Positions 25,830-34,600 of a DNA stretch of 44,099 nucleotides are shown piece after piece. Under the pieces are notes generated by a model, which worked only from the letters and a program-made list of their open reading frames with translations, was not told where the DNA came from and did no database searches. This DNA is from Bacteroidales bacterium OttesenSCG-928-B11. Its GTDB lineage: Bacteria; Bacteroidota; Bacteroidia; Bacteroidales; WCHB1-69. The DNA is taken from the NCBI GenBank assembly GCA_030267125.1, contig JAJDJJ010000011.1:1-44099 (forward strand), written 5' to 3'. Position 1 is the stretch's first letter. Every line of letters starts with the position of its first letter. Both the position numbers and the translations under genes were made by a program.

Positions 25830-26318
25830 TTATTGATTTTCATACTGTTGCACTTCTTTATGAAAAAACTCCAAGGCAACACCTGCAGTACGGAACATCT
25901 CCTCTGATTCTTTCCCGTCATGGTATTTTCTCTCACAAACCACTCTTTTGATACCACAATTGATGATAAGCATGGCACACACTCGGCAGGGTGTCATCCG
26001 GCAATAGAGCGTGGATCCCGCCAACGCAATCCCTAAACGGGCGGCTTGACAAATTGCATTTTGCTCGGCATGTACAGTTCTAACACAATGCTGTGTTGTC
26101 GCCCCATCTTCATGAATTGTTTTTTTAAATTGGTGCCCCACCTCATCACAATGCGGCAATCCGATCGGAGAACCCACATAACCGGTGACCAAAATTTGTC
26201 GGTCGCGTACAATTACGCAACCACTTCTTCCGCGATTACATGTTGCTCGTTTACTTACGGTATTGGCAATTTCCATGAAATATTCATCCCAACTGGGTCT
26301 CTGATATTGTTCCTCCAT
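25830..26318 (-). CDS. dCMP deaminase family protein
   Basis: Zinc-dependent cytidine/deoxycytidylate deaminase of 162 residues, converting dCMP to dUMP, which feeds thymidylate synthase. The catalytic site is VHAEQNAICQAA (His and Glu, near 84-95) and MTPCRVCAMLIINCGIKRVV (two Cys, near 108-127). The N-terminal PSWDEYFMEIANTVSKRATC and the loop VGSPIGLPHCDEVGHQF match ComEB/dCMP deaminases. A -7 box and two direct repeats lie upstream. Its metabolic partner thyA lies about 3 kb away on the other strand. Confidence 0.93.
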   Translation of the reverse strand: MEEQYQRPSWDEYFMEIANTVSKRATCNRGRSGCVIVRDRQILVTGYVGSPIGLPHCDEVGHQFKKTIHEDGATTQHCVRTVHAEQNAICQAARLGIALAGSTLYCRMTPCRVCAMLIINCGIKRVVCERKYHDGKESEEMFRTAGVALEFFHKEVQQYENQ

Positions 26319-26342
26319 AATTATAAATGTTGATTAAAACCC

Positions 26343-26397
26343 TGTTTATCACAAAATAAAATGCAAAAGTAAGGAAATATTTTTTTGTTTATCACAA
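26343..26397. repeat. Direct repeat pair flanking the dCMP deaminase promoter
   Basis: TGTTTATCACAA occurs at 26343-26354 and again at 26386-26397, same orientation, 43 bases apart (about four helical turns). One copy lies upstream of the -7 box and one at about the transcription start. On the gene's strand they read TTGTGATAAACA. They could be operators for a regulator of deoxynucleotide synthesis; this is inference from position only. Confidence 0.5.
26364..26371 (-). promoter_or_regulatory. -7 box of the dCMP deaminase promoter
   Basis: Minus-strand TACTTTTG, a TAnnTTTG match, 45 bases before the ATG. The 12-base repeats at 26343-26354 and 26386-26397 lie on either side of it. Confidence 0.6.
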
Positions 26398-26466
26398 CAA
26401 AAATGCTCTTGGATAAAAAGTTTCGGCTCGTGAAATAAAACCTAAAAATATTAGTTTTAAATGATG

Positions 26467-26495
26467 TTTGCGATATAATAAAATTATTATTTTTG
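26467..26495 (+). promoter_or_regulatory. Promoter of the TonB-family gene
   Basis: TTTG at 26467-26470 and TATTTTTG at 26488-26495 with a 17-base spacer; the ATG is 48 bases downstream. Confidence 0.65.
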
Positions 26496-26542
26496 CGCTT
26501 GCTAAAAATAGTAGTATTTTAATAACATAAAATAATAGAATC

Positions 26543-27229
26543 ATGATCCAGAAAAAATCAGCAAAAGGCGACCTTGAAAACAGGAAAGGCACTTTTTTAA
26601 CGCTTGGATTGGTTTTGGTTTTAGGATTGGTTTATGCTGGGCTTGAACTTTTTGCCACTCAAGACAAAGGACCAGGATTTGTGATGGCCGATGAGGAGGT
26701 TATCATGATGATGGAAGAAGAGGTAATGGCGACCGACCAAGCCCCACCACCGGAACCACCTCCTGCACAGCAACAAACCGAAGCTGTCCTCGAAATTGTT
26801 GACGATGACACACAGGTTGAAGATAATTGGGATATGTTTAACCAAGAATTTGACGAGAATGAAACTGTGCAAGATATTGTACAAGTAGAAATGGTGGAAG
26901 AAACAGTGGAAGAGATCCCGGTACGTTTTGCTCAAAACCCGCCGGAATTTCCGGGAGGTATGGAAGCTTTATACAAATTCCTCGGCGAGAACTTGAAATA
27001 CCCGCAAACAGCTGTTGATTTGGGTCTTGAAGGAATGGTAATCGTGGAATTTGTGGTAGAGAAAGATGGAAAACCTTCCAATGCGAAAATCCACATCTCA
27101 TCAGCGAAAATCTTTGAAGCTGAAGCGCTTCGAATCATCGGAGCCATGCCTAAGTGGAAACCTGCTGTTCATAATGGAAAAACAGTTCGTTCCTATTATC
27201 AATTGCCGATCCAGTTTAAATTCCAATAA
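26543..27229 (+). CDS. TonB-family energy transducer
   Basis: A 228-residue inner-membrane protein. One membrane helix (about residues 19-39) follows a basic cytoplasmic start. A periplasmic linker contains APPPEPPPAQQQ and a strongly acidic stretch. The C-terminal TonB domain (about 138-228) shows PPEFPGGMEALYKFLGENLKYP, GLEGMVIVEFVVEKDG and MPKWKPAVHNGKTVRSYYQLPIQF in pieces typical of Bacteroidota TonB. It should transmit proton-motive force to TonB-dependent outer-membrane receptors. No exbB, exbD or receptor gene is adjacent, so the receptor served cannot be told. It is followed by a strong terminator. Confidence 0.92.
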   Translation: MIQKKSAKGDLENRKGTFLTLGLVLVLGLVYAGLELFATQDKGPGFVMADEEVIMMMEEEVMATDQAPPPEPPPAQQQTEAVLEIVDDDTQVEDNWDMFNQEFDENETVQDIVQVEMVEETVEEIPVRFAQNPPEFPGGMEALYKFLGENLKYPQTAVDLGLEGMVIVEFVVEKDGKPSNAKIHISSAKIFEAEALRIIGAMPKWKPAVHNGKTVRSYYQLPIQFKFQ

Positions 27230-27258
27230 AAGAGAACGATATAACCGATCTCTTTATA

Positions 27259-27302
27259 AAAAACGCAAAGTTGATTGTTGAAGACAACTACTTTGCGTTT
27301 TT
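27259..27302. terminator. Bidirectional terminator between tonB-like gene and DUF3037 gene
   Basis: A perfect 12-bp stem (27259-27270 with 27291-27302) carries AAAAA at one end and TTTTT at the other, so it can terminate transcription from both convergent genes. An additional GTTG/CAAC pairing is possible in the loop. Confidence 0.85.
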
Positions 27303-27325
27303 CTATTTTATCCTTCCCGCACACA

Positions 27326-27712
27326 TCATTCGAGAACCATCTCTTCAAACAGCTTATTAAAAGTGTAATCCAAGTTATGAGTGAGGCCGCTATGGGGGCG
27401 GGAGGTTTGGACACACGCGCTTCGCACCGCCGTCAACCAACGAAAACGCTCGGGAATTTCCAATGCCGCAATGTCTCCGCCAGTTTCCTCGCCCGCGGCA
27501 ATTTTCTGATAAGAATGCAGAGCCTGTTCTATCAAATCAACATCTAAATCCTTAGCAAACGACACTAATCTATCCCGATTTAACAAATATTCGAATTTGA
27601 TATATTTTTCCGATTTCGAGAAAAGGATAATTCCAACATTCAAAAACTCTTCCCGTTCAACCTTTGGCACCACGCGAATAGTGGCATACTCATATAATAT
27701 TCTCTCTCGCAT
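27326..27712 (-). CDS. DUF3037 family protein
   Basis: A 128-residue protein matching DUF3037: it begins ILYEYATIRVVPKVEREEFLN and continues VGIILFSKSEKYIKFEYLL, the pattern of that family, and ends in a helical segment. DUF3037 has no known function but is commonly found next to a HipA-like kinase gene, as here: its first 23 bases overlap the end of that gene, indicating translational coupling and probably a physical partnership. It could be an inhibitor, substrate or partner of the kinase; nothing in the sequence settles which. Confidence 0.88.
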   Translation of the reverse strand: MRERILYEYATIRVVPKVEREEFLNVGIILFSKSEKYIKFEYLLNRDRLVSFAKDLDVDLIEQALHSYQKIAAGEETGGDIAALEIPERFRWLTAVRSACVQTSRPHSGLTHNLDYTFNKLFEEMVLE

Positions 27713-28475
27713 GTTGGGCCTCTTTTATGAATATTTCTGAATTTTCAAGTCTGGTCAACAAAAACTGACGATATACTTCCCGTAACTGTCCCGGATTTTC
27801 ATCTCCTTCACCCCACTCCAACCAGCTGTCAGGAATCACAGCCGCTATTTCTCCAATCATTTCGGGGGTTAAGATTTTCTTAAATTCCTTATCTACTTCA
27901 TCTAATTTCGATGCAAAAGGAAGTAAAACATGATTCTTTATTAATGAAAATGGCGAAAGCGCCTGTTTTTGCCAATTATCCCAAGTGTGGTGGAAATAAA
28001 GGGTGGAACCATGATCTATAAGCCAAATTTCTCTGAATTTGACCATCATATTAGTGTTTTTAACAGTCCTGTCAACATTGGTTAGGAAAGCATCCAGCCA
28101 AACAATTTGGGAAGCTTCCAACTCGTCAACTTTGCAAGCGACGGGGTCGAAAGTAACAGCGCTCGTCAGAAAGTGAAGCCCGATATTTAACCCGCGGCTG
28201 CCTTTCAATAAATCCTGGATCTCCTCATCCGCCTCCGTGCGACCGAATGCCTCATCCAAATGGGCAAAGACCAATTCCGGAACCCTCAACCCCAACGCTT
28301 TGGCTGTCAACCCTCCTATCAGTTCGGCAACCAATGCTTTGCTACCATGCCCAGATCCTCGAAACTTAATCACATATTTAAACTCGTCATCTCCCTCCGC
28401 TAATGCCGGCAACGACCCGCCTTCCCGTAACGGCGTGATATAACGGATCACATTCACATCTCGTATCTCAATCAT
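27690..28475 (-). CDS. HipA-like kinase
   Basis: A 261-residue protein with the core of the HipA/PI3K-like kinase fold. FKYVIKFRGSGHGSKALVAEL (about 32-52) gives the nucleotide-binding Lys and a Gly/Ser-rich P-loop-like turn; LTNVDRTVKNTNMMV (131-145) matches the HipA catalytic NxDRHxxN pattern, with Thr for the His; WLIDHGSTLYFHH (151-163) supplies the metal-binding Asp. It is much shorter than E. coli HipA (440) and lacks the N-terminal subdomain. No HipB-like helix-turn-helix gene is next to it; instead the partner is the overlapping DUF3037 gene. A possible small ORF and promoter lie upstream at 28585-28714. Substrate unknown. Confidence 0.85.
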   Translation of the reverse strand: MIEIRDVNVIRYITPLREGGSLPALAEGDDEFKYVIKFRGSGHGSKALVAELIGGLTAKALGLRVPELVFAHLDEAFGRTEADEEIQDLLKGSRGLNIGLHFLTSAVTFDPVACKVDELEASQIVWLDAFLTNVDRTVKNTNMMVKFREIWLIDHGSTLYFHHTWDNWQKQALSPFSLIKNHVLLPFASKLDEVDKEFKKILTPEMIGEIAAVIPDSWLEWGEGDENPGQLREVYRQFLLTRLENSEIFIKEAQHARENII

Positions 28476-28584
28476 AACTGATTATTATCGTTTATGTAGT
28501 TTATCTTTCGGTATTTCAAACTCTTGATTCTAATATTATTTGAAATCCAATTTTGTCTGATTATATAAATTCATTCTAAGAATA

Positions 28585-28692
28585 TCATCGCACGTTGAAC
28601 TTAATTTGTTCTTTACTCATACCTGCAACTATTTCAATTTTTTTCGTTGAGATTTGTTTAGGATGATCGTGTGTTATTGCCATATTATCCAT
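28585..28692 (-). CDS. Possible 35-codon small ORF upstream of the HipA-like gene
   Basis: An ATG at 28692, or the in-frame one at 28683, opens a frame ending in TGA at 28585. The peptide starts MDNMAITHDHPKQIS and ends EQIKFNVR; it is basic and hydrophilic. An exact minus-strand TAATTTTG box lies 14 bases before the ATG, so the frame sits right at the start of the transcript likely to include the HipA-like gene 109 bases further on. I do not recognise it. It may be a leader peptide, a small partner protein, or non-coding. Confidence 0.35.
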   Translation of the reverse strand: MDNMAITHDHPKQISTKKIEIVAGMSKEQIKFNVR

Positions 28693-28706
28693 ACTTCTAC
28701 TTTTTG

Positions 28707-28714
28707 CAAAATTA
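28707..28714 (-). promoter_or_regulatory. -7 box for the small ORF / HipA-like / DUF3037 set
   Basis: Minus-strand TAATTTTG, an exact TAnnTTTG. No other such box is found between it and the HipA-like start at 28475. Confidence 0.5.
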
Positions 28715-28767
28715 CTAAATTCTCCCCATAGTCTTTTACACCCCCCATTTTCTCTTTGCTTTTTTGC

Positions 28768-28775
28768 TATTTTTG
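28768..28775 (+). promoter_or_regulatory. -7 box of the polytopic membrane protein gene
   Basis: TATTTTTG on the plus strand, 21 bases before the ATG at 28797. Divergent from the box at 28707-28714. Confidence 0.55.
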
Positions 28776-28796
28776 TGACCCTAAATACAATACTGC

Positions 28797-30764
28797 ATGG
28801 AGTCAAAAAGTAACAAATACTACTTTCGTTTATTATTGATTTGCACTGTTTTTTTATCCCTTGTCCCATTCTTCAAAGTTGGCCTTACAAACGGAGACGA
28901 CATTGAATATTATCTGACATATCTATCCGATAAACACGAATTTAACAATCCTGACATTGAGGAAAAACCGGATGTCTTCAATGAAAATACATTTCATAAA
29001 TATCATAAAAATGCCTCGACTTATGCTAAATCAGCTGGCCGTTTTTATTTTTTGATCACCAAACCGTTATACAGTCTCCCTTATATTTTCGACAATTTTT
29101 ATTTCACCAAATGCGTCCAATACTTCTTTCTCCTTCTCTCCTTTGTTATTTTTGCTTTTTTAGTATTTAAAATATTTAAATCCAAATGGTTATCACTATT
29201 AACATTCCTCTTTTTTATCATCCCGCTCTCCATCATCCCTTTCAATATATACATACCCACAACTTTCTACCCTTTCTTCTTCACATTCAGTTTCTCCCTG
29301 ACAATGATTTCATTGATTTTACTTTTAAAATACTATGAAACAAATAAATACAAGTTTATCATCTTTTCCGTATTGGTCTATGCCGTTGCCATTTTATTTT
29401 ACGAAACCTATCTGCTTTTCTTAGGTTTCATCATCCTTTTCATCTTGATCCGGGCAATTTGGAAAAGCGGATTTGCTAATACACTCAAAAACAGACAGTT
29501 TTACAAAGAGATTTTGCCGTATATCACATTGGCGATACTTTATGTGATTATTTATTTCACTTATCGTCAATTTGTTAAGACCGATGAGGGTTTTTATGTT
29601 GGCAGTAGTTTTGCCGAAGATTTCAGCATCCAGCACTTCTTCCGAATATTGATCGAGTACAATAACGCAGTGCTGCCGACAATGATTTACCATATTTCCC
29701 AAGAGGTGATTTCAGCTAACTCGTTACTTCCCCGTGGGCATTACGATAATTTTTTCTATATACTCACCCATTCTTCCGCCAGTTGGATTGTGAACGCCAT
29801 GATACAAGTAGCATTGTATATTTTCATTTTGCTCAAAACCAACCCTAATCGAAAATGGAGAACCATCGGAATCGGTGCTCTTATAGCACTGGCATTCACA
29901 ATATTTTCTCATACACTCATCGCCATTTCCGACAAATATAACCGGCTTTACTATTTCTTTGACGGCTATGTAACCTCTTACTACTCCGTTTTCGGAATCA
30001 CATTGTTTTTGGTTCTTGCCTTTTATGCGGGCTACAAGCTCTGTTTTAATAATAAATACTTGAAAATCGGATTTTTAATTATCTCTTCGGGATTGATTTT
30101 CTATACTTCGATCATCACTTCTTATACTAACGACCATCTGTCACGGGATTGGGAACGGAGTCAAAACCGGTTCATGATGACTCGGGATCTTTCACGGCAA
30201 GGCGCTTTCAACGTCATCCCCGACAATGCACTCATTTACGCCGGTGATCTCGACCAATCATCTGCTATTTATGGGGAAAATGTTACTTGGCAAGGTCTCC
30301 CTTGGCAATACTTTATCTATTGCCAAGGGGGTAAAAATCTACATATTCGCAAAACACTGGAGGAACTGGAAAGGGACTTCAATAAGCAGGAAGAGAGGCC
30401 TCTGTATCTCATTCAGAAAAAAGAAAATCGCTTGAACAACAACATGTTCATGATCATTTCAGAAATCGACCGTAGTACTATGAAATGGGGGGATGAGGAT
30501 CCTTTCCGGTCGGCGATTTGTGTGGGAAAAACGCAACTGCACTACTATTCTCCGATGAAATCCTACAACCTCATCTATGCCAAACAAAACCTCTGCGATT
30601 CCGTTTCATGTGATCCCTCCTACAACACTTTGCATATCAGCAGCCTTGACAAACACAGGAAGATCATTTCAACCACGGTTGACTTTGACCAAGTTTTCGC
30701 CAAATCGATCGCCATATCCAACTACAATGCCTTTGCGACAAGGGATACAATATTTCTGGAGTGA
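28797..30764 (+). CDS. Polytopic membrane protein, probable GT-C glycosyltransferase
   Basis: A 655-residue protein with about ten to twelve hydrophobic helices over residues 10-440 and a soluble C-terminal domain of about 200 residues. After the first helix comes FKVGLTNGDDIEYYL, with two acidic residues in the first extracytoplasmic loop, the place where GT-C glycosyltransferases keep their catalytic Asp. Hydrophobic segments rich in Phe and Tyr, and the segment YIPTTFYPFFF, fit that class. It may transfer a lipid-linked sugar to a surface polymer, but no neighbouring glycan gene supports this. It could also be a related membrane protein without transferase activity. Confidence 0.6.
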   Translation: MESKSNKYYFRLLLICTVFLSLVPFFKVGLTNGDDIEYYLTYLSDKHEFNNPDIEEKPDVFNENTFHKYHKNASTYAKSAGRFYFLITKPLYSLPYIFDNFYFTKCVQYFFLLLSFVIFAFLVFKIFKSKWLSLLTFLFFIIPLSIIPFNIYIPTTFYPFFFTFSFSLTMISLILLLKYYETNKYKFIIFSVLVYAVAILFYETYLLFLGFIILFILIRAIWKSGFANTLKNRQFYKEILPYITLAILYVIIYFTYRQFVKTDEGFYVGSSFAEDFSIQHFFRILIEYNNAVLPTMIYHISQEVISANSLLPRGHYDNFFYILTHSSASWIVNAMIQVALYIFILLKTNPNRKWRTIGIGALIALAFTIFSHTLIAISDKYNRLYYFFDGYVTSYYSVFGITLFLVLAFYAGYKLCFNNKYLKIGFLIISSGLIFYTSIITSYTNDHLSRDWERSQNRFMMTRDLSRQGAFNVIPDNALIYAGDLDQSSAIYGENVTWQGLPWQYFIYCQGGKNLHIRKTLEELERDFNKQEERPLYLIQKKENRLNNNMFMIISEIDRSTMKWGDEDPFRSAICVGKTQLHYYSPMKSYNLIYAKQNLCDSVSCDPSYNTLHISSLDKHRKIISTTVDFDQVFAKSIAISNYNAFATRDTIFLE

Positions 30765-30779
30765 CGTATAGCAGCTATT

Positions 30780-31676
30780 CTATCCTTGCCATCTTGGGTG
30801 ATGCAGCGCCACTACACTTTTGATGTACTCTTTGTCTAAATGGGTGTAAATTTCTGTCGTGGTAATACTTTCGTGGCCAAGCATCTCCTGCACCGCCCGC
30901 AACCCAGCGCCACCTTCGATCAAATGTGTGGCAAACGAATGGCGAAAGGTGTGCGGGCTGACATTCTTCTCTATGCCTGCTAAATTAGCCAACTCCTTCA
31001 CTATCAGAAAAATCATCTCGCGGGTGAGTTTGCTTCCCCGTCGGTTTAAAAATAGTATGTCCTCATTTCCCTTCTTGATTTTCAATTCCTTACGACTGCC
31101 TTCAAAGTAAAGTGTTACAGCTTTTTGCGCCGTTTTTCCGATGGGCACCAACCGCTCCTTGTCGCCTTTCCCAATGACTCTCACAAATCCTTCATTGAAA
31201 AAGAGTTGCGAAATTTTGAGGTTCACCACCTCGCTCACCCGCAATCCGCAGCCATACATTACTTCCAAGATTGCCTTGTTGCGTTCGCCCTCCGGTTTAC
31301 TAAGATCGATAACTGCGATGATCGCCTCTACTTCAGGAATCGAAAGAACGGTGGGAAGATAGCGTGCTGTCTTAGGAGAATCAATCAATGAGGTGGGGTC
31401 AAGGTCTATTTTACTCTCATAAAGCAAATAGCGATAAAACGCCTTGATCCCCGACAAAATCCGCGCTTGAGAGCGTGCCTCTATCTTTTTGTCATACAGA
31501 TAGATCATAAACTGCTGGATATCCTCCGCTGTCACCTTGTCTAATGTTTTCCGGTTATCAATGAATTGCTGTAATAAATTGATGTCATGCAGATAAGCCT
31601 CCACCGTTTTTGGGGAGAGAGATTTCTCCAACCGAATGTATTGATGAAAAAGAGCGATCAAATTTTGGGGACGCAT
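30780..31676 (-). CDS. xerD: Tyrosine recombinase XerD
   Basis: Site-specific recombinase that, with XerC, resolves chromosome dimers at dif. A SAM-like N-terminal core-binding domain (residues 1-85) precedes the catalytic domain with the complete set: Arg in YGCGLRVSEVVNL, Lys in VIGKGDKERLVPIG, HTFRHSFATHLIEGG (His and Arg), LGHESITTTEIYTH (His and nucleophile Tyr). At 298 residues the length is normal. I call it XerD rather than XerC from the GCGLRVSE and HPRWQG-like ends; the second Xer gene of the window is at 39815. No dif site was recognised. Confidence 0.88.
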   Translation of the reverse strand: MRPQNLIALFHQYIRLEKSLSPKTVEAYLHDINLLQQFIDNRKTLDKVTAEDIQQFMIYLYDKKIEARSQARILSGIKAFYRYLLYESKIDLDPTSLIDSPKTARYLPTVLSIPEVEAIIAVIDLSKPEGERNKAILEVMYGCGLRVSEVVNLKISQLFFNEGFVRVIGKGDKERLVPIGKTAQKAVTLYFEGSRKELKIKKGNEDILFLNRRGSKLTREMIFLIVKELANLAGIEKNVSPHTFRHSFATHLIEGGAGLRAVQEMLGHESITTTEIYTHLDKEYIKSVVALHHPRWQG

Positions 31677-31759
31677 AAAGAGCTTTTAATTCGTAAACTT
31701 GTAAATTGCTTTTGGTTGCAAACCTACAAAAAAGGAATTGACAGAAGATAGAAAAAATG

Positions 31760-31767
31760 TAAATTTG
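31760..31767 (+). promoter_or_regulatory. -7 box of the purC promoter
   Basis: TAAATTTG matches TAnnTTTG, 17 bases before the ATG. A weak ATTG at 31737-31740 may serve as the -33 element. Confidence 0.55.
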
Positions 31768-31784
31768 CACCCAAAATTTCAATT

Positions 31785-32729
31785 ATGGACGCAGTTACTT
31801 TCACCGATTTTCATTTTCCCAATCAAACTAACCTATATCATGGTAAAGTACGTGATGTTTATACTATTGGAAATGATCATTTAGTGATGGTGGCAACGGA
31901 TCGTATTTCGGCTTTCGATGTGGTATTACCCAAAGGAATTCCTTATAAAGGTCAGATTTTAAATCAGATAGCTGCTAAGTTTTTAGATGCCACGCGCGAT
32001 ATTTGTCCCAATTGGAAAGAGGCTTCCCCCGATCCGATGGTTACGGTGGGCGTGGCTTGCGAGAGTTTCCCGGTGGAGATGATCGTGCGGGCCTACCTTT
32101 GCGGCAGCGCTTGGAGAACATACAATAGCAATAATCACGAAATCTGTGGGATTAAGCTGCCCGATGGCATGCGGGAAAATGAACGATTCCCCGCGCCCAT
32201 CATCACCCCGACCACCAAAGCGGAACAAGGTATGCATGATCAGGATATCTCCAAAGAAGAGATCCTTGCCCAAGGATTGATCTCCGAAGAAGATTATCTT
32301 TTGCTCGAAAAATATGCCCTGCAACTTTTCCAACGGGGAACCGAAATGGCGGCAGAACGAGGGCTGTTGTTAGTGGATACCAAATACGAATTTGGGAAAA
32401 AAGATGGCGAAATCTATCTCATCGACGAGATTCACACCCCCGACTCTTCCCGCTATTTTTATGCCGATGGCTATGAGGAACGCTTCAAAAACGGACAACA
32501 TCAAAAGCAGCTTTCCAAAGAGTTTGTGCGCGAATGGCTGATGGAGAACGGCTTCCAGGGTCTGGAAGGACAACATGTTCCCGAAATGACGGATGGGATT
32601 GTAGAAAATATCACGAATAGATATATTGAACTGTACGAAAATATTACCGGTGAGAAATTCGAGAAGATTTTATCGGATAATATTTTGGAACGGATTGAGG
32701 GAAATATTTTGGGGTATTTGAAGAAATAA
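31785..32729 (+). CDS. purC: Phosphoribosylaminoimidazole-succinocarboxamide synthase
   Basis: ATP-dependent enzyme of purine synthesis that joins CAIR and aspartate to SAICAR. Motifs: [28 protein letters not shown] in pieces near residues 18-45, [35 protein letters not shown] and the acidic site [15 protein letters not shown]. At 314 residues it is the longer form (yeast Ade1-like) rather than the short 240-residue bacterial type. It stands alone with its own promoter and converges on the S41 peptidase gene. Confidence 0.95.
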   Translation: MDAVTFTDFHFPNQTNLYHGKVRDVYTIGNDHLVMVATDRISAFDVVLPKGIPYKGQILNQIAAKFLDATRDICPNWKEASPDPMVTVGVACESFPVEMIVRAYLCGSAWRTYNSNNHEICGIKLPDGMRENERFPAPIITPTTKAEQGMHDQDISKEEILAQGLISEEDYLLLEKYALQLFQRGTEMAAERGLLLVDTKYEFGKKDGEIYLIDEIHTPDSSRYFYADGYEERFKNGQHQKQLSKEFVREWLMENGFQGLEGQHVPEMTDGIVENITNRYIELYENITGEKFEKILSDNILERIEGNILGYLKK

Positions 32730-32752
32730 TCAGGTGTTCAGTCCCACAAAGA

Positions 32753-34495
32753 TTACTCCTCTTTGATCCATTCTATTGCTTTCTCCAAAACCTCGTCTCT
32801 ATTTTCTTTAATTCCCTTTATGGTTGGTCTTACTTCTATATCAGGCAAAATGCCAATGCGTTGGGTTTCACCGCCATCAGGATAGTAGATGCCAATACCG
32901 GTAATGTTAGTTCTAAGTCCCCCCGGCAGATAAATCTCGGAAATATCTCCGTCAGCTCCTGCTGTAGGTAAGCCAAAAACTCTTGCTTTCGAAGCATTAC
33001 GATATGCCATTGCGGAAAATTCCGCATGACTTTGTGTGAGTTCATTGATTAAAATGGCAACTTTACCTTCATAAGGTTGTTCGTTTTTCCGACAATCATT
33101 TGCAAATAGAGCATAAGCAATCGTTATCGGCATAGCATATTCAAATGTCCCGGGGTGGGCAATGCTTCCCGCTGAAGCTTTGGCAAATAGGGTGTTGCTG
33201 TCCATCAGATTGACACCAATGTAGCCAAGGCAAACCTCTTGAGGATAGCAACGCAAGTCTATAATAAGTCCTTCTGTTTTTTCAATTTCATTCCACAGAT
33301 CCGGCAGACTTTCTCTCTTTAGTGTACCTAAATACAAATAGCTGATATTTGGTTCTATCAATTTAAAACAGGTGTCATTTTTGTTAAATTTAGAGGGTAT
33401 TGAAATGGAGGATTTTTTATAGGAAGCCAATTCTGTCTGTTTAACAACAGAATCATCTAAAAATTCGATGGTCAAACTTTCCTTATTCGTCTGTAGAAGT
33501 TCCGAAGCCATATCTCTCAATAATGCGCCTCGATTTGATGCGGGCATATATTTCCCCCTTTCATTAATTATATCTTCAATTGAGATATTATTGATTTTCA
33601 ATATAATATCTCCTTTTTTTATCTCTGTTGATTCCTCGAAATCTTTTTTAAAGAAACCTGAAACAACTGCGGTGTCGCCTATAAAAGCAACTTCCATGGG
33701 TATTATCCTGCTCTCGCTATATAAATCCAATGCATAGAAAAAAGCATGAGAATCATCTATTTTAGTTACCATTTCTAAAGCAGCAAGGCGATACTCAAAT
33801 CTATTTTGTACATTGATAAATTTGGGAATGAATTCGGGCAATATTTCCTCCCAAGGAGTATCCATTAAATTTCTATAAGGAAAATAATAGTTTATCATAT
33901 TCCAGTATCTAAAAAGAGAAAGTATGCGGTAGCCGACATCGGGGAAGGACATTTCTTTATAACTATTCTCGTTTATAAAAACAGGAGTTTCAACATAAGG
34001 GTCTAAGCTAATGTAATAATGTTCAGAACCTCGCTTGGCATTTTTCACTTTTTGCAATAACGCAATAAGTTTTGGTTCAAAACCGGAGGAATCAATCCAG
34101 TTTAAGTCAGGATAAAGGACTATGTTTTCATTTTCTTTAAGGACTTTGCCACGTTTAAAACTGCCCAATTTTTCAATCCAATCTATCAATATAAGATCTC
34201 TTTGCTGTTTGGAATCCGCATTCAAAAATTCAGGTAAAATTCTGAACAGTTCATAATCCCAATTGTAATTTCCCTTAGCGATGGCGGGATGGTAATATTT
34301 TAAAAATCCCCAAATTTTTCCCAATACAACCAAATTTTCTATTTGTTCATCAGAAAGTGTTGTTATTTCAATCCCCGAACTCGTGGCAAACTCTATGTTG
34401 TCACTATCGGCGGGAAGAGAATTGTTGTTGCTTCTTGGAGTGCAGGAAACAAGAAGGATAAGAAGGAGTAGGGAGAGAGTAATTATTTTTGGCAT
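32753..34495 (-). CDS. S41 family peptidase lipoprotein
   Basis: A 580-residue tail-specific-protease-like (S41) protein. I use the ATG at 34495, giving MPKIITLSLLLLILLVSC with a lipobox Cys; a TTG eight codons upstream is less likely. A PDZ-like segment (VSGFFKKDFEESTEIKKGDIIL, about 285-306) precedes the protease core. The nucleophile region is ELTQSHAEFSAMAYRN, with Ser in the expected place, followed by GLPTAGADGDISEIYLPGG. The N-terminal 200 residues (WGFLKYYHPAIAKGNYNWD) match the helical domain of this Bacteroidota subgroup. Likely an envelope protease; substrate unknown. It has a promoter box at 34531-34538. Confidence 0.87.
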   Translation of the reverse strand: MPKIITLSLLLLILLVSCTPRSNNNSLPADSDNIEFATSSGIEITTLSDEQIENLVVLGKIWGFLKYYHPAIAKGNYNWDYELFRILPEFLNADSKQQRDLILIDWIEKLGSFKRGKVLKENENIVLYPDLNWIDSSGFEPKLIALLQKVKNAKRGSEHYYISLDPYVETPVFINENSYKEMSFPDVGYRILSLFRYWNMINYYFPYRNLMDTPWEEILPEFIPKFINVQNRFEYRLAALEMVTKIDDSHAFFYALDLYSESRIIPMEVAFIGDTAVVSGFFKKDFEESTEIKKGDIILKINNISIEDIINERGKYMPASNRGALLRDMASELLQTNKESLTIEFLDDSVVKQTELASYKKSSISIPSKFNKNDTCFKLIEPNISYLYLGTLKRESLPDLWNEIEKTEGLIIDLRCYPQEVCLGYIGVNLMDSNTLFAKASAGSIAHPGTFEYAMPITIAYALFANDCRKNEQPYEGKVAILINELTQSHAEFSAMAYRNASKARVFGLPTAGADGDISEIYLPGGLRTNITGIGIYYPDGGETQRIGILPDIEVRPTIKGIKENRDEVLEKAIEWIKEE

Positions 34496-34530
34496 GATTA
34501 ATATTGATAAGGACAACAATGATATGGCGG

Positions 34531-34538
34531 CAAATGTA
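34531..34538 (-). promoter_or_regulatory. -7 box of the S41 peptidase promoter
   Basis: Minus-strand TACATTTG, a TAnnTTTG match, 35 bases before the ATG at 34495. Confidence 0.5.
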
Positions 34539-34600
34539 ATGAAAATATTACTATTGCACCGTCTCTCTATTAATGGTAACTACTCTCCTATTGCAAAAAA

